A stretch of DNA of 8,940 bases from S012-113 sp965368405 (GCA_965368405.1 CBDUMS010000110.1:1-8940); one strand, 5' to 3'. Counted from the stretch's first letter, positions 1-7,322 are shown. Program-made: numbers and translations. Notes: a model not told the origin generated them from the letters alone.

Positions 1-2
1 AT

Positions 3-45
3 AAATATTATTTCATTGTTAAATTTATACATTGAAATAATATTT
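3..45. repeat. AT-rich near-palindrome upstream of susC
   Basis: The left arm AAATATTATTTCA (3-15) is the exact reverse complement of TGAAATAATATTT (33-45). After one T/T mismatch (16/32), the inner TGT (17-19) and ACA (29-31) also pair. Around the centre at base 24, 18 of 21 opposed positions are complementary. The element ends 21 bp before the chosen susC start codon. It could be a dimeric-regulator operator, a hairpin in the susC 5' leader, or the weak end of a transcript entering from the left. It lacks the GC-rich stem of a normal intrinsic terminator. The symmetry is seen directly; any function is inference. Confidence 0.6.
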
Positions 46-66
46 TCTAACCTAATCATACAGTCT

Positions 67-3000
67 ATGAGAAAAATTCTACAATTTTCGTTGGTCTTGT
101 TGTTTGCCGTGAGTACGGCAATAGCACAGGATCGCACGGTCTCTGGTAAGGTGACGGGTGCCGATGACGGCGCTGGTATCCCCGGAGTGAATGTATTGGT
201 TAAGGGCACTGCAAATGGTGCTATAACTGATATTGATGGGAACTATAAAATAGTAGTTCCTACAGGAGATGTAACATTGGTGTTCTCCTTTGTTGGCTAC
301 GAGTCTTCTGAAGTTAGCGTTGGATCGAGATCAGTAATAGATATTGCGCTCTCTACCGACGTTCAACAATTAAGTGAGGTTGTTGTAACAGGCTATGGTA
401 CATCGATAAAGCAAGATTTAACCGGTAATATAGCATCGGTAAAATCCGAAGATATTGAGATGCAGCCGGTTACTACTGTTGAGCAAGCCATTCAAGGGCG
501 AACAGCGGGAGTCTTAATCACTTCGCAAAACGGTAAACTTGGCCAAGGTCTCGATATCCGTGTTCGTGGAGCATCTTCGATTTCGGCGAGTAACCAACCA
601 CTCTATGTAATTGATGGTGTGCCTATTACTTCGGCTTCGCAATCGAGAACTGGTGCAGCTACAAATCCTTTAGCCGATTTGAACTTTAATGATGTCGAGT
701 CTATCGAAGTATTGAAAGATGCTTCTGCAGCGGCTATTTATGGTTCTCGTGGTGCAAATGGCGTTGTACTAATAACTACTAAGCGGGGTAAGACCGGTAA
801 AACAAAGTTTGATGCAAACCTGCAATACGGAGTTAGTAGCCCAACTAGAAAAAGAGAGTGGATCAACGCTGATGAATACGTTGAACTCTATATGGAGTCG
901 GCCTTAAATAATGACCAGGCTGACGGCTTTTTCCCAGGAATTGATATTACAAATTACGACCCGAACTCTATTGAAACAAATCCTGACTACCCTGGTTCAT
1001 GGGTTGAATTCATGATTGACTATATGGATTTCATGGACGGTGATTACGTTGGTAATGCAAGTCTTAGTGATGTAGTACGTACTAATACTGATTGGCAAGA
1101 GGAAGCGTTTCAGGATGGTTCCTTTACTTCATTCGATTTAAGCGCTTCAGGTGGTAACGATAATACAACCTATTATCTCAGCGGTGGATATCTTGGTCAG
1201 GATGGTATTCTAATCGGCAATACATTCGATCGAATTTCAGGTCGTCTTAACCTCGATCATAAAATTAGTAATAAGATAGGGGTTGGCGTGAATGTTAATA
1301 TTTCGAACACGATTAATAATCGTGTTTCTGATGATAATGCATTTTCTACTCCTATTCAGCTCGTAGCGCAATCACCTTTAACTCCAGTTAGCAATGCTAA
1401 CGGTTTGCTCGATAATAACCTTAATCCTGGTGCAATATACTATCCAGCGACAGTTGAACGTGAGAACGCATCCTTTGTAACTACCGTATGGAGAAATTTC
1501 TCTAATGTTTATGCATACTGGGATATTACAGACGATTTGCAGTTTAGAGCAGAATACGGTTATGATTTATTGAATCAAGATGAGCAACGCTACCAGAACT
1601 CCAAAACACAAGGTGGAGCCTCAGTAGGAGGTTACGGTAGTTCTCGTTATGTTCAAATTTTAAATCAGACCACAAAAGCTTATTTTTCATATAATAAGAA
1701 CATCAATGATGCACACGATATAAGTGCTGTATTAGGTATGGAATACCAAACAAATGAAAGAAAGCAAACAAATGCTGAAGCACAGGGTTTCCCTGTTGAT
1801 GAGCTTAAAACACTTGCTTCCGCCGCCGAACCAATCGTATCCAGCTCTACTTTGAATGAGTATAACTTCGTTGGTTATTTTGCTCGGGTAAACTATAAAT
1901 TCAAAAATCGTTACTTACTCGGCTTTACGGGTCGTTTTGATGGTTCATCACGATTTGGTGCAAATAATCGTTATGGATTTTTCCCATCGGTAGCTGCCGG
2001 TTGGATTATCTCTGAAGAGGCTTTCGTTGGTGGAGGGGAAACTCTTAGTTTCTTAAAACTACGTGCTAGTTGGGGTATTGTTGGTAATGCCTCAATTCCA
2101 AATTATGAAACATTTGGTACCTATGCAGCAACAAGTTATAATACGGGTTCTGGCCTTCTTCCTGAGCAGATTCCTAATCCTGACCTGACCTGGGAAAACA
2201 CAGCACAGACTGACATTGGTCTAGACTTTGGTTTATTCAGCGACAGGTTGAGTGGTAGCTTAGATTATTACGATAAGCAAACTACAGATTTGTTATTGAA
2301 TGTACCTGTTCCAGGAACCTCAGGGTTTGCAACACAATTCCAAAATATTGGAAGACTTGAAAATAAAGGTTTTGAAGTAACCCTGAATTACCGACTAGAT
2401 GCAGGAGATTTCACCTGGACGACTGGTGTGAACTATGCTAAGAATAATAATAAAATTCTTGAATTAGCTCCGGGTCAAGATCTTATTCCAAGTGGATCAT
2501 CTCGCTGGTTAAACTCAGTAGTGATTGGTGAACCTATCGGTGTTCACTGGGGAATAGAATATGCCGGTGCAGATCCAGCTACCGGAGATGCTCTATGGTT
2601 CTTGCCATCAGGTGAAACAACAAACGATTATAATCTTGCTAATGCACCTGAGAACCGAAAGAATATAGGTAACCCTACTCCAACAGATATTTATGGCTGG
2701 AATAATACCTTTAGTTTTAAAGGCATTGATTTAACTGTATTACTACAAGGAGTCTCGGGTAACAAAGTTTTCTTAGGGGGTGATACTTTTATGGCGGCTA
2801 ATGCCCGTTATGAAGATAATCAAACCAGAGAGCAGTTACAGCGTTGGCAAAAGCCTGGTGACGTAACCAATATTCCTCAGGCTCGCCTATATTCGAATAA
2901 TGGTGCACAGGCCTCTAGCCGTTATATTTCAGATGGTTCTTATATACGTGTGAAGAATGTATCACTAGGGTATACTTTCCCTAAATCAGTATTGGATGCG

Positions 3001-3183
3001 ATTAAGTTTTCTAGCTTAAGAGTTTATGTTAATGCTTCTAATCTGTTTACGTTTACTGAATATGCAGGATGGGATCCTGAAGTTAATACAGACTATAGAG
3101 CAGGTAATATAAATCTTGGTAATGATTTCTATTCGGCTCCTCAAGCTAAGACTTTTACATTTGGTATAAGAGCAGGATTCTAA
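67..3183 (+). CDS. SusC/RagA-family TonB-linked outer-membrane receptor
   Basis: This 1038-residue protein is an outer-membrane TonB-dependent transporter of the SusC type, which imports oligosaccharides or peptides captured by a partner SusD lipoprotein. The ATG at 67 is chosen because it opens directly into a signal peptide (residues 1-20, MRKILQ, hydrophobic core, cleavage after AIA before Gln21). An in-frame TTG at 16 would add 17 residues before that signal and lies inside the palindrome. A carboxypeptidase-regulatory-like beta-sandwich domain spans about residues 24-97. A TonB-box-like EVVVTGYG follows (104-111), then the plug domain with the SusC hallmarks IRVRG, PLYVIDGVPI and IEVLKDASAAAIYGSRGANG (about 164-232). 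The rest is a beta-barrel ending in Phe, as expected for BAM-assembled proteins. Length is normal for the family and no break is seen. It precedes susD by 19 bp and is surely cotranscribed with it. The substrate cannot be told from sequence: no glycoside hydrolase, peptidase, sigma/anti-sigma pair or hybrid sensor is visible beside it. Confidence 0.95.
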   Translation: MRKILQFSLVLLFAVSTAIAQDRTVSGKVTGADDGAGIPGVNVLVKGTANGAITDIDGNYKIVVPTGDVTLVFSFVGYESSEVSVGSRSVIDIALSTDVQQLSEVVVTGYGTSIKQDLTGNIASVKSEDIEMQPVTTVEQAIQGRTAGVLITSQNGKLGQGLDIRVRGASSISASNQPLYVIDGVPITSASQSRTGAATNPLADLNFNDVESIEVLKDASAAAIYGSRGANGVVLITTKRGKTGKTKFDANLQYGVSSPTRKREWINADEYVELYMESALNNDQADGFFPGIDITNYDPNSIETNPDYPGSWVEFMIDYMDFMDGDYVGNASLSDVVRTNTDWQEEAFQDGSFTSFDLSASGGNDNTTYYLSGGYLGQDGILIGNTFDRISGRLNLDHKISNKIGVGVNVNISNTINNRVSDDNAFSTPIQLVAQSPLTPVSNANGLLDNNLNPGAIYYPATVERENASFVTTVWRNFSNVYAYWDITDDLQFRAEYGYDLLNQDEQRYQNSKTQGGASVGGYGSSRYVQILNQTTKAYFSYNKNINDAHDISAVLGMEYQTNERKQTNAEAQGFPVDELKTLASAAEPIVSSSTLNEYNFVGYFARVNYKFKNRYLLGFTGRFDGSSRFGANNRYGFFPSVAAGWIISEEAFVGGGETLSFLKLRASWGIVGNASIPNYETFGTYAATSYNTGSGLLPEQIPNPDLTWENTAQTDIGLDFGLFSDRLSGSLDYYDKQTTDLLLNVPVPGTSGFATQFQNIGRLENKGFEVTLNYRLDAGDFTWTTGVNYAKNNNKILELAPGQDLIPSGSSRWLNSVVIGEPIGVHWGIEYAGADPATGDALWFLPSGETTNDYNLANAPENRKNIGNPTPTDIYGWNNTFSFKGIDLTVLLQGVSGNKVFLGGDTFMAANARYEDNQTREQLQRWQKPGDVTNIPQARLYSNNGAQASSRYISDGSYIRVKNVSLGYTFPKSVLDAIKFSSLRVYVNASNLFTFTEYAGWDPEVNTDYRAGNINLGNDFYSAPQAKTFTFGIRAGF

Positions 3184-3202
3184 CATATAAATAGACGAAA
3201 CG

Positions 3203-4618
3203 ATGAATAAATCATATATATATAAATTAACGCCTGTACTCTTTACTTTATTAGTATTGTTTACGGCTTGTAGCGAGGAGGATTTAACGAAACTTCCACC
3301 TCAGTCTTTACCTACCGAACTTGCTTTGTCTAATGAAGCAAACGTACGCCAGGTACTTATTGGTACGTATAGTGCTTTGGGTGATGCCGATGTTCTTGGC
3401 GGTGAAATGCTAAGAAATAGTGAATTACTCGCCGCAGATGGTGAAGTAACATTTACGGGTACTTTCGATGCTCCATCACAAATTTGGAGAAAGGAAATAC
3501 TTACCAGTAACGACGATGTAACCAGTGCATGGATGGATAGTTATGAAACAATAAATATTGTTAATAACATCGAAAAAGCCTTGGACGACGGCGTTGTTGA
3601 AAATGGCGAAGATGTAATGCGGGGTGAGGTGCTCTTTATACGAGGGCTACTCTATTTTGAATTGGCCAAGTACTTCGGGAAACCTTATAGTGCCGGGAAT
3701 ACTAATTCTAATTTAGCGGTCCCCTTGGTTCTAACACCCACTACTGCGATTAGCGGAGAAAGTTTGGTGGCGAGAAATACGGTAGAAGAGGTATATCAGC
3801 AAGTACTTTCTGATTTAAGTACTGCCGCTTCGCTTCTACCTGCCGACAATGGTATTTTTGCCAATAGTGTTGCAGCAAATGCAGTTCTTACGCGTGTGCA
3901 CATGCAAATGGGCAATTTAGCTCAGGCTAAGACTTCGAATGATGCTGCTATAGCCGCTTCTGCTGGTGTATATTTTATGGAACTTAACTATGCCGATGCT
4001 TTTAATGGCGATGCTAATACCCTGGAGGATATCTTCTCGATACAGGTAACAGCCGTTGATGGTGTAAATGCTATGCAGACTTATTATGGACCGCAATCAG
4101 AAGGTGGTCGTGGTGATATAGAAGTATTAGGACGACATGCTGGATTTTATGATCCTGCGGATGAGCGATTAGCATTTCATTATACTGATGTTTCTACTGG
4201 AGATACCCGTGTTGGTAAATGGAGAAACCAGTTTGGAAATGTAGCTTATATCCGTTTGGCTGAGCTTTATTTGAATCGAGCTGAAATTGAGTTTACGCAA
4301 AATGGTGCAAGTGCTGCAGTAGATGCTGATATCAATATGCTCAGAGGTCGTGCAGGTATTGGAAATATTGCCGTTACTCAAATAGAGCAAATTTGGTTGG
4401 AGCGTAAGCTAGAGCTCGCACATGAAGGTCATGCATTGGCTGATTTCAAGCGAACTCAAGGAGCTTTCTATCAATTAGAACCTGCTGCTGGTGCTGTAGA
4501 TACTAGTGGCGATGGCCTTGTTGATACATTTGCCTATGATGCCGATTTGTTGCTTTTCCCGATTCCTGATCGCGAAATTCAAGCAAATGCAAACCTGGTT
4601 CAAAACGGAAGTTATTAA
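3203..4618 (+). CDS. SusD/RagB-family surface nutrient-binding lipoprotein
   Basis: This 471-residue protein is the SusD partner of the preceding receptor. Such proteins form a lid over the SusC barrel and capture ligand at the cell surface. The N-terminus has a lipoprotein signal: MNKSYIYK, a hydrophobic stretch, then LFTAC with lipidated Cys23. The next residues SEED are acidic, which fits the Bacteroidota signal sending lipoproteins to the outer face of the outer membrane. Family landmarks are the conserved helix around FIRGLLYFELAKYFGKPY (residues 148-165), the TPR-like helices after RNTVEEVYQQ, the segment YIRLAELYLNRAE (about 350-362), and the C-terminal FPIPDREIQANANLVQNGSY typical of SusD. 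At 471 residues it is at the compact end of the family, but all landmarks are present, so a truncation is unlikely. It begins 19 bp after the receptor stop and is followed within 30 bp by a strong terminator, so it ends the operon. Its ligand is unknown. Confidence 0.94.
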   Translation: MNKSYIYKLTPVLFTLLVLFTACSEEDLTKLPPQSLPTELALSNEANVRQVLIGTYSALGDADVLGGEMLRNSELLAADGEVTFTGTFDAPSQIWRKEILTSNDDVTSAWMDSYETINIVNNIEKALDDGVVENGEDVMRGEVLFIRGLLYFELAKYFGKPYSAGNTNSNLAVPLVLTPTTAISGESLVARNTVEEVYQQVLSDLSTAASLLPADNGIFANSVAANAVLTRVHMQMGNLAQAKTSNDAAIAASAGVYFMELNYADAFNGDANTLEDIFSIQVTAVDGVNAMQTYYGPQSEGGRGDIEVLGRHAGFYDPADERLAFHYTDVSTGDTRVGKWRNQFGNVAYIRLAELYLNRAEIEFTQNGASAAVDADINMLRGRAGIGNIAVTQIEQIWLERKLELAHEGHALADFKRTQGAFYQLEPAAGAVDTSGDGLVDTFAYDADLLLFPIPDREIQANANLVQNGSY

Positions 4619-4645
4619 CTAGGAGGATATTTTAAACTAGATTGG

Positions 4646-4676
4646 AAAAGCCGCCTCATACGAGGCGGCTTTTTTT
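4646..4676 (+). terminator. Intrinsic terminator of the susCD operon
   Basis: A perfect 12-bp stem (4646-4657 with 4662-4673) has the GC-rich core GCCGCCTC/GAGGCGGC, an ATAC loop and a seven-T run (4670-4676). It begins 28 bases after the susD stop. The A-run before the stem could make it partly bidirectional, but no minus-strand gene ends here, so its job is to end the susCD transcript. Confidence 0.92.
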
Positions 4677-4687
4677 ATAAGATCGTA

Positions 4688-4720
4688 TTGTGGCGCGGCA
4701 ATCTATCTACCGTATATTTG
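4688..4720 (+). promoter_or_regulatory. Bacteroidota-type promoter for the tocopherol-cyclase-like gene
   Basis: TTG (4688-4690), a 22-base spacer and TATATTTG (4713-4720) match the Bacteroidota sigma-factor pattern TTG-N(17-23)-TAnnTTTG. It lies between the susCD terminator and the next gene, where a promoter is needed. The -7 element ends three bases before the ATG at 4724, so transcription would begin at or a few bases from the start codon. The match is seen; promoter activity is inference. Confidence 0.5.
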
Positions 4721-4723
4721 GCA

Positions 4724-5704
4724 ATGCTCGCCAAAAGAATTCAAGCACTTTTTAATCCAGAACGATATCATGGTTGGGGAAGGACTAAAGGTTATTTCGA
4801 AGGGTGGTATTATAAGATAATCTCTGCTGATGAAGAACATGCTTTTGCCTTCATTCCAGGTATTGCCATGGATACTCAAGGCAAAAAGCAGGCCTTTGTT
4901 CAGATACTTAATGGAAAGGAGCAAACCGCAGAGTATCATCAGTACCCGTGTGAATCTTTTGAATCGAGAGCAGATAGGTACTTCACACGGATTGGTGAAA
5001 ATGAATTTGAGCTTGCTTCAATCAGCTTAGATTTACCAGGGGTATCGGGCCAGTTAAATTTTAGAAATCAAGTACCATGGCCAAATCAATGGTATTCGCC
5101 AGGGATAATGGGTCCTTTTGCCTTTGTTCCTTTTATGGAGTGTTATCATGGTATCCTAAGTATGGACCATAGAATTGATGGCCAATTAATGATTGGCGAT
5201 AAAATAATAGACTTTACAGGCGGGCGAGGTTATATCGAGAAGGATTGGGGCCACTCCTTTCCTAGTGCATATATCTGGATGCAATCAAATCACTTTCAAG
5301 ATAAGGGAGTGTCGATTAAAGCATCGGTAGCCAAGATCCCCTGGTTAGGTAGTTCGTTTGTGGGCTTTATTGCAGGATTATACCTCAATGAAAAGCTATA
5401 TGAGTTCACCACCTATAATCGAACACGTTTGATTAGATCGCAAGTAGACCAGGAGAAGGTAAGTCTGATATTGGCGAATAGTCGCTACCGTTTGGAAATT
5501 GAAGTTGAGCGAAGCGATAGCACTGAGCTTGCATCACCTATACAGGGTTTTATGGATGGCCGCATCAGTGAAAGCATGACTTCAATTGTTAATGTTAAAC
5601 TCATTGATTTAAGCTCGAAGGAAGTGCTATTTGAAGATGCAGGCAGAAATGCAGGGCTAGAAGTAGCAGGCTCTATTCCAGAGATATTAGTTAATGCCGA
5701 ATAG
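4724..5704 (+). CDS. Tocopherol-cyclase-like family protein
   Basis: The 326-residue product resembles the tocopherol cyclase family (plant VTE1-type; Pfam Tocopherol_cycl by recall). Visible family motifs are GYFEGWYYK (residues 23-31), MECYHGILSM (138-147), the Trp-rich EKDWGHSFPSAYIWMQ (172-187) and a late GLEVAG (310-315). The start is ATG 4724. An in-frame TTG at 4688 would add 12 residues, but it lies inside the likely promoter, and the next downstream ATG would delete the GYFEGWYYK motif. No signal peptide or membrane segment is seen, so it is probably cytosolic or peripherally membrane-associated. Plant enzymes close the chromanol ring of tocopherols, but Bacteroidota are not known to make tocopherol and no prenyl-quinone genes are nearby. 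The real substrate is unknown; a quinone, carotenoid or other isoprenoid is a guess from the family. It stands alone: a terminator separates it from susD and the next element is on the other strand. No convincing terminator of its own is seen after the stop. Confidence 0.85.
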   Translation: MLAKRIQALFNPERYHGWGRTKGYFEGWYYKIISADEEHAFAFIPGIAMDTQGKKQAFVQILNGKEQTAEYHQYPCESFESRADRYFTRIGENEFELASISLDLPGVSGQLNFRNQVPWPNQWYSPGIMGPFAFVPFMECYHGILSMDHRIDGQLMIGDKIIDFTGGRGYIEKDWGHSFPSAYIWMQSNHFQDKGVSIKASVAKIPWLGSSFVGFIAGLYLNEKLYEFTTYNRTRLIRSQVDQEKVSLILANSRYRLEIEVERSDSTELASPIQGFMDGRISESMTSIVNVKLIDLSSKEVLFEDAGRNAGLEVAGSIPEILVNAE

Positions 5705-5763
5705 TGCTGCTAATGAAAATCCTAATGGCTCGTGGGGCGAGTGATGCTATAGGTTCAACCATC

Positions 5764-5792
5764 AAAAAAGCCCAACAGTTTATGCCGGGCTT
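5764..5792 (-). terminator. Intrinsic terminator of the tRNA-His gene
   Basis: Read on the minus strand, a 10-bp stem (AAGCCCGGCA with TGTTGGGCTT, two G-U pairs) encloses the five-base loop TAAAC and runs into six T residues (5769 down to 5764). It starts seven bases after the encoded CCA end of tRNA-His. On the plus strand the hairpin is not followed by a T-run and the two G-U pairs become A/C mismatches, so it acts only on minus-strand transcripts. Confidence 0.85.
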
Positions 5793-5798
5793 AATATC

Positions 5799-5876
5799 TG
5801 GGGTGGAAGACCGGACTCGAACCGGCGACCTCCTGAACCACAATCAGGCGTTCTAACCAACTGAACTACAACCACC
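5799..5876 (-). tRNA. tRNA-His (GTG anticodon)
   Basis: The minus strand folds into a full cloverleaf. G-1 is 5876 and the acceptor 5' side is GTGGTTG. The D stem is GTTC/GAAC around AGTTGGTTA. The anticodon arm is CCTGA-TTGTGGT-TCAGG with anticodon GTG for histidine. The variable loop is AGGTC, and the T arm is GCCGG-TTCGAGT-CCGGT. The acceptor 3' side is CTTCCAC, followed by discriminator C73 and a genome-encoded CCA (5801-5799). An encoded G-1 opposite C73 is the identity mark of bacterial tRNA-His. Two adjacent acceptor pairs are U-U mismatches (positions 5/68 and 6/67), which is unusual; every other stem is sound. The gene has its own promoter and terminator, so it is a single-gene unit, although read-through from pyrC upstream is possible. 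Confidence 0.96.
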
Positions 5877-5909
5877 ATGTATATCTATCGTTGGAGATAA
5901 ATAGGAGTG

Positions 5910-5940
5910 CAAATGTAGGCTTTAGCAATTAATTTACAAA
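5910..5940 (-). promoter_or_regulatory. Promoter of tRNA-His
   Basis: On the minus strand, TTTG (5940-5937), a 19-base spacer and TACATTTG (5917-5910) match the Bacteroidota promoter pattern exactly. Transcription should begin around 5903-5906, leaving a 5' leader of about 28 bases before G-1 for RNase P to remove. Its position between the pyrC stop and the tRNA makes a chance match less likely. Confidence 0.75.
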
Positions 5941-5962
5941 GTACATTAATAGTCGCAAATCA

Positions 5963-7291
5963 TTAATTTCTATTGAACTTGAGTCGCGACCCTGTTGAGC
6001 CTTCAATTATTTGATTTCCGTCGTATACCAAATTACCATTTACCCATGTGCCAACCACTTTATTTCTAAATTTCTGTCCCTCAAAGGGCGACCAGCCACA
6101 TTTAGCAAGGATATTTGATTTCGCAACAGTCCAGGAATTCGTAGGGTCAATAAGTACCAGATCAGCGAAATAGCCTTCGCGGATAAAGCCGCGGTCTTCT
6201 ATATCAAATATTAATGCTGGATTATGGCATGCTTTTTCAACTATCTTTTCAATGCTGATCTTACCCTCATGCGCCATTTCTAGCAATGCGACCAAATTAT
6301 GCTGAACCAGTGGTCCGCCGGAGGGTGCATTAAAATAAGTGTTTTGCTTCTCTTCCAACGTATGAGGTGCATGATCAGTGGCAATCACATCAATTCTATC
6401 ATCGAGTAAAGCAGCAAAAACAGCTTCACGGTCACTACTAGATTTAACCGCCGGATTCCATTTGATAAAAGTGCCCTTATCAGCATAATCTTCTTCGCTA
6501 AACCATAAATGATGAACGCAAGCTTCAGCTGTAATCCTTTTCTCAAGCAGTGGAATATCATTGCTAAACAGCTCCATTTCTATTGCCGTAGAGAGGTGTA
6601 AAATATGAAGTCGCGTATTGTGCTTTTTTGCTAGCTCAACCGCCAGCGATGAAGAAAGATAGCAAGCCTCTGCACTGCGAATCGTAGGGTGCATTGAAAT
6701 CGGAACATTTTCGCCATATTTTTCTCGTGCAGCCGCTTCGTTGTTACGGATCGTTTGCTCGTCTTCACAGTGAGTGGCAATTAAGAGGTCTACTTTCGAA
6801 AAAAGCCCTTCAAGTGTCGATCGGTTATCGACAAGCATGTTTCCCGTTGATGAGCCCATAAAAACTTTAACACCACAGACCGAATTCTGATCAGTTTTTA
6901 AAACCTCCTCTAGATTGTCGTTTGAGGCACCCATATAGAATGAGTAATTGGCTATCGACTTCTGACTTCCTAAAATATATTTATCTTCGAGTAGTTCCTG
7001 GGTTAGTGTATTTGGCTTGGTATTGGGCATCTCCATAAAAGAAGTAATCCCTCCGGCTACCGCTGCTCTCGACTCCGTTGCGATATCGGCTTTATAGGTT
7101 GCCCCCGGCTCTCTGAAGTGCACTTGGTCATCTATCAATCCTGGAACCAACAACTTACCCTCGGCATTAATCTCTTCTTCGTTCTTAGCAGTAATATGAT
7201 TTGCTATTTGCTCAATTCTGCCATTTTTTATTCGAAGGTCGGCGACAAATCGCTTCCCTTCATTAATTATAGTTGCCGATTTAATGATCAT
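5963..7291 (-). CDS. pyrC: Dihydroorotase, class I (pyrimidine biosynthesis)
   Basis: This 442-residue amidohydrolase should interconvert N-carbamoyl-L-aspartate and L-dihydroorotate, the third step of cytosolic UMP synthesis. The TIM-barrel landmarks are in order: PGLIDDQVHFREPG (residues 50-63), with Arg60 for substrate binding; MPNT with Asn90; GVKVFMGSSTG with Lys142, likely the carboxylated bridging ligand; THCEDE with His174; LHILHLST with His232; and ATDHAPHT with catalytic Asp306. The flanking N- and C-terminal segments form the small beta-sandwich usual for cyclic amidohydrolases. The oddity is the first metal motif: the usual HxH reads QVH, with Gln56 in place of the first His. I recall the same DDQVHFREPG wording in other Bacteroidota dihydroorotases, so this is probably a clade trait and not a dead enzyme. 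The ATG at 7291 (MIIKSATIIN) gives a normal N-terminus. Hydantoinase or allantoinase are alternatives, but HFREPG and the overall pattern favour PyrC. It is divergent from the helicase gene and has no other pyr genes beside it. Confidence 0.9.
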   Translation of the reverse strand: MIIKSATIINEGKRFVADLRIKNGRIEQIANHITAKNEEEINAEGKLLVPGLIDDQVHFREPGATYKADIATESRAAVAGGITSFMEMPNTKPNTLTQELLEDKYILGSQKSIANYSFYMGASNDNLEEVLKTDQNSVCGVKVFMGSSTGNMLVDNRSTLEGLFSKVDLLIATHCEDEQTIRNNEAAAREKYGENVPISMHPTIRSAEACYLSSSLAVELAKKHNTRLHILHLSTAIEMELFSNDIPLLEKRITAEACVHHLWFSEEDYADKGTFIKWNPAVKSSSDREAVFAALLDDRIDVIATDHAPHTLEEKQNTYFNAPSGGPLVQHNLVALLEMAHEGKISIEKIVEKACHNPALIFDIEDRGFIREGYFADLVLIDPTNSWTVAKSNILAKCGWSPFEGQKFRNKVVGTWVNGNLVYDGNQIIEGSTGSRLKFNRN

Positions 7292-7314
7292 TATTTTTTA
7301 CTTTATCCTTTTAA

Positions 7315-7322
7315 CAAATTTA
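7315..7322 (-). promoter_or_regulatory. Candidate -7 element for pyrC
   Basis: On the minus strand TAAATTTG matches the Bacteroidota -7 element TAnnTTTG. It would place the transcript start near 7308-7311, about 17-20 bases before the pyrC ATG at 7291. No TTG stands at the expected distance upstream; TTTAG is the nearest resemblance. The region is AT-rich, so a chance match is possible. Confidence 0.42.

Noticed and set aside
16..48. Promoter-like TTG (16-18) with TATTTTCT (41-48) ahead of susC
   Set aside because: Spacing is acceptable, but the -7 element misses two fixed positions of TAnnTTTG in a very AT-rich stretch.
16..66. Upstream TTG start for susC adding 17 residues
   Set aside because: It would place an extra segment before a clear signal peptide that starts at ATG 67, and it lies inside the palindrome.
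4169..4390. Minus-strand open frame of 73 codons inside susD
   Set aside because: It is fully antisense to a well-supported gene, with Ser/Thr/Ile-rich low-information translation and no recognisable motif.
4621..4626. AGGAGG Shine-Dalgarno-like sequence just after the susD stop
   Set aside because: No start codon lies at a usable distance and the terminator follows at once. Bacteroidota also rarely rely on such sites.
5724..5745. Small hairpin GCTCG/CGAGT after the tocopherol-cyclase-like gene
   Set aside because: The stem is only four to five pairs and has no T-run, so it is not a supportable terminator.
5799..5876. tRNA-His as an attachment site for an integrated element
   Set aside because: No integrase gene and no repeated tRNA 3' end is seen nearby, and the flanking genes are ordinary chromosomal genes.
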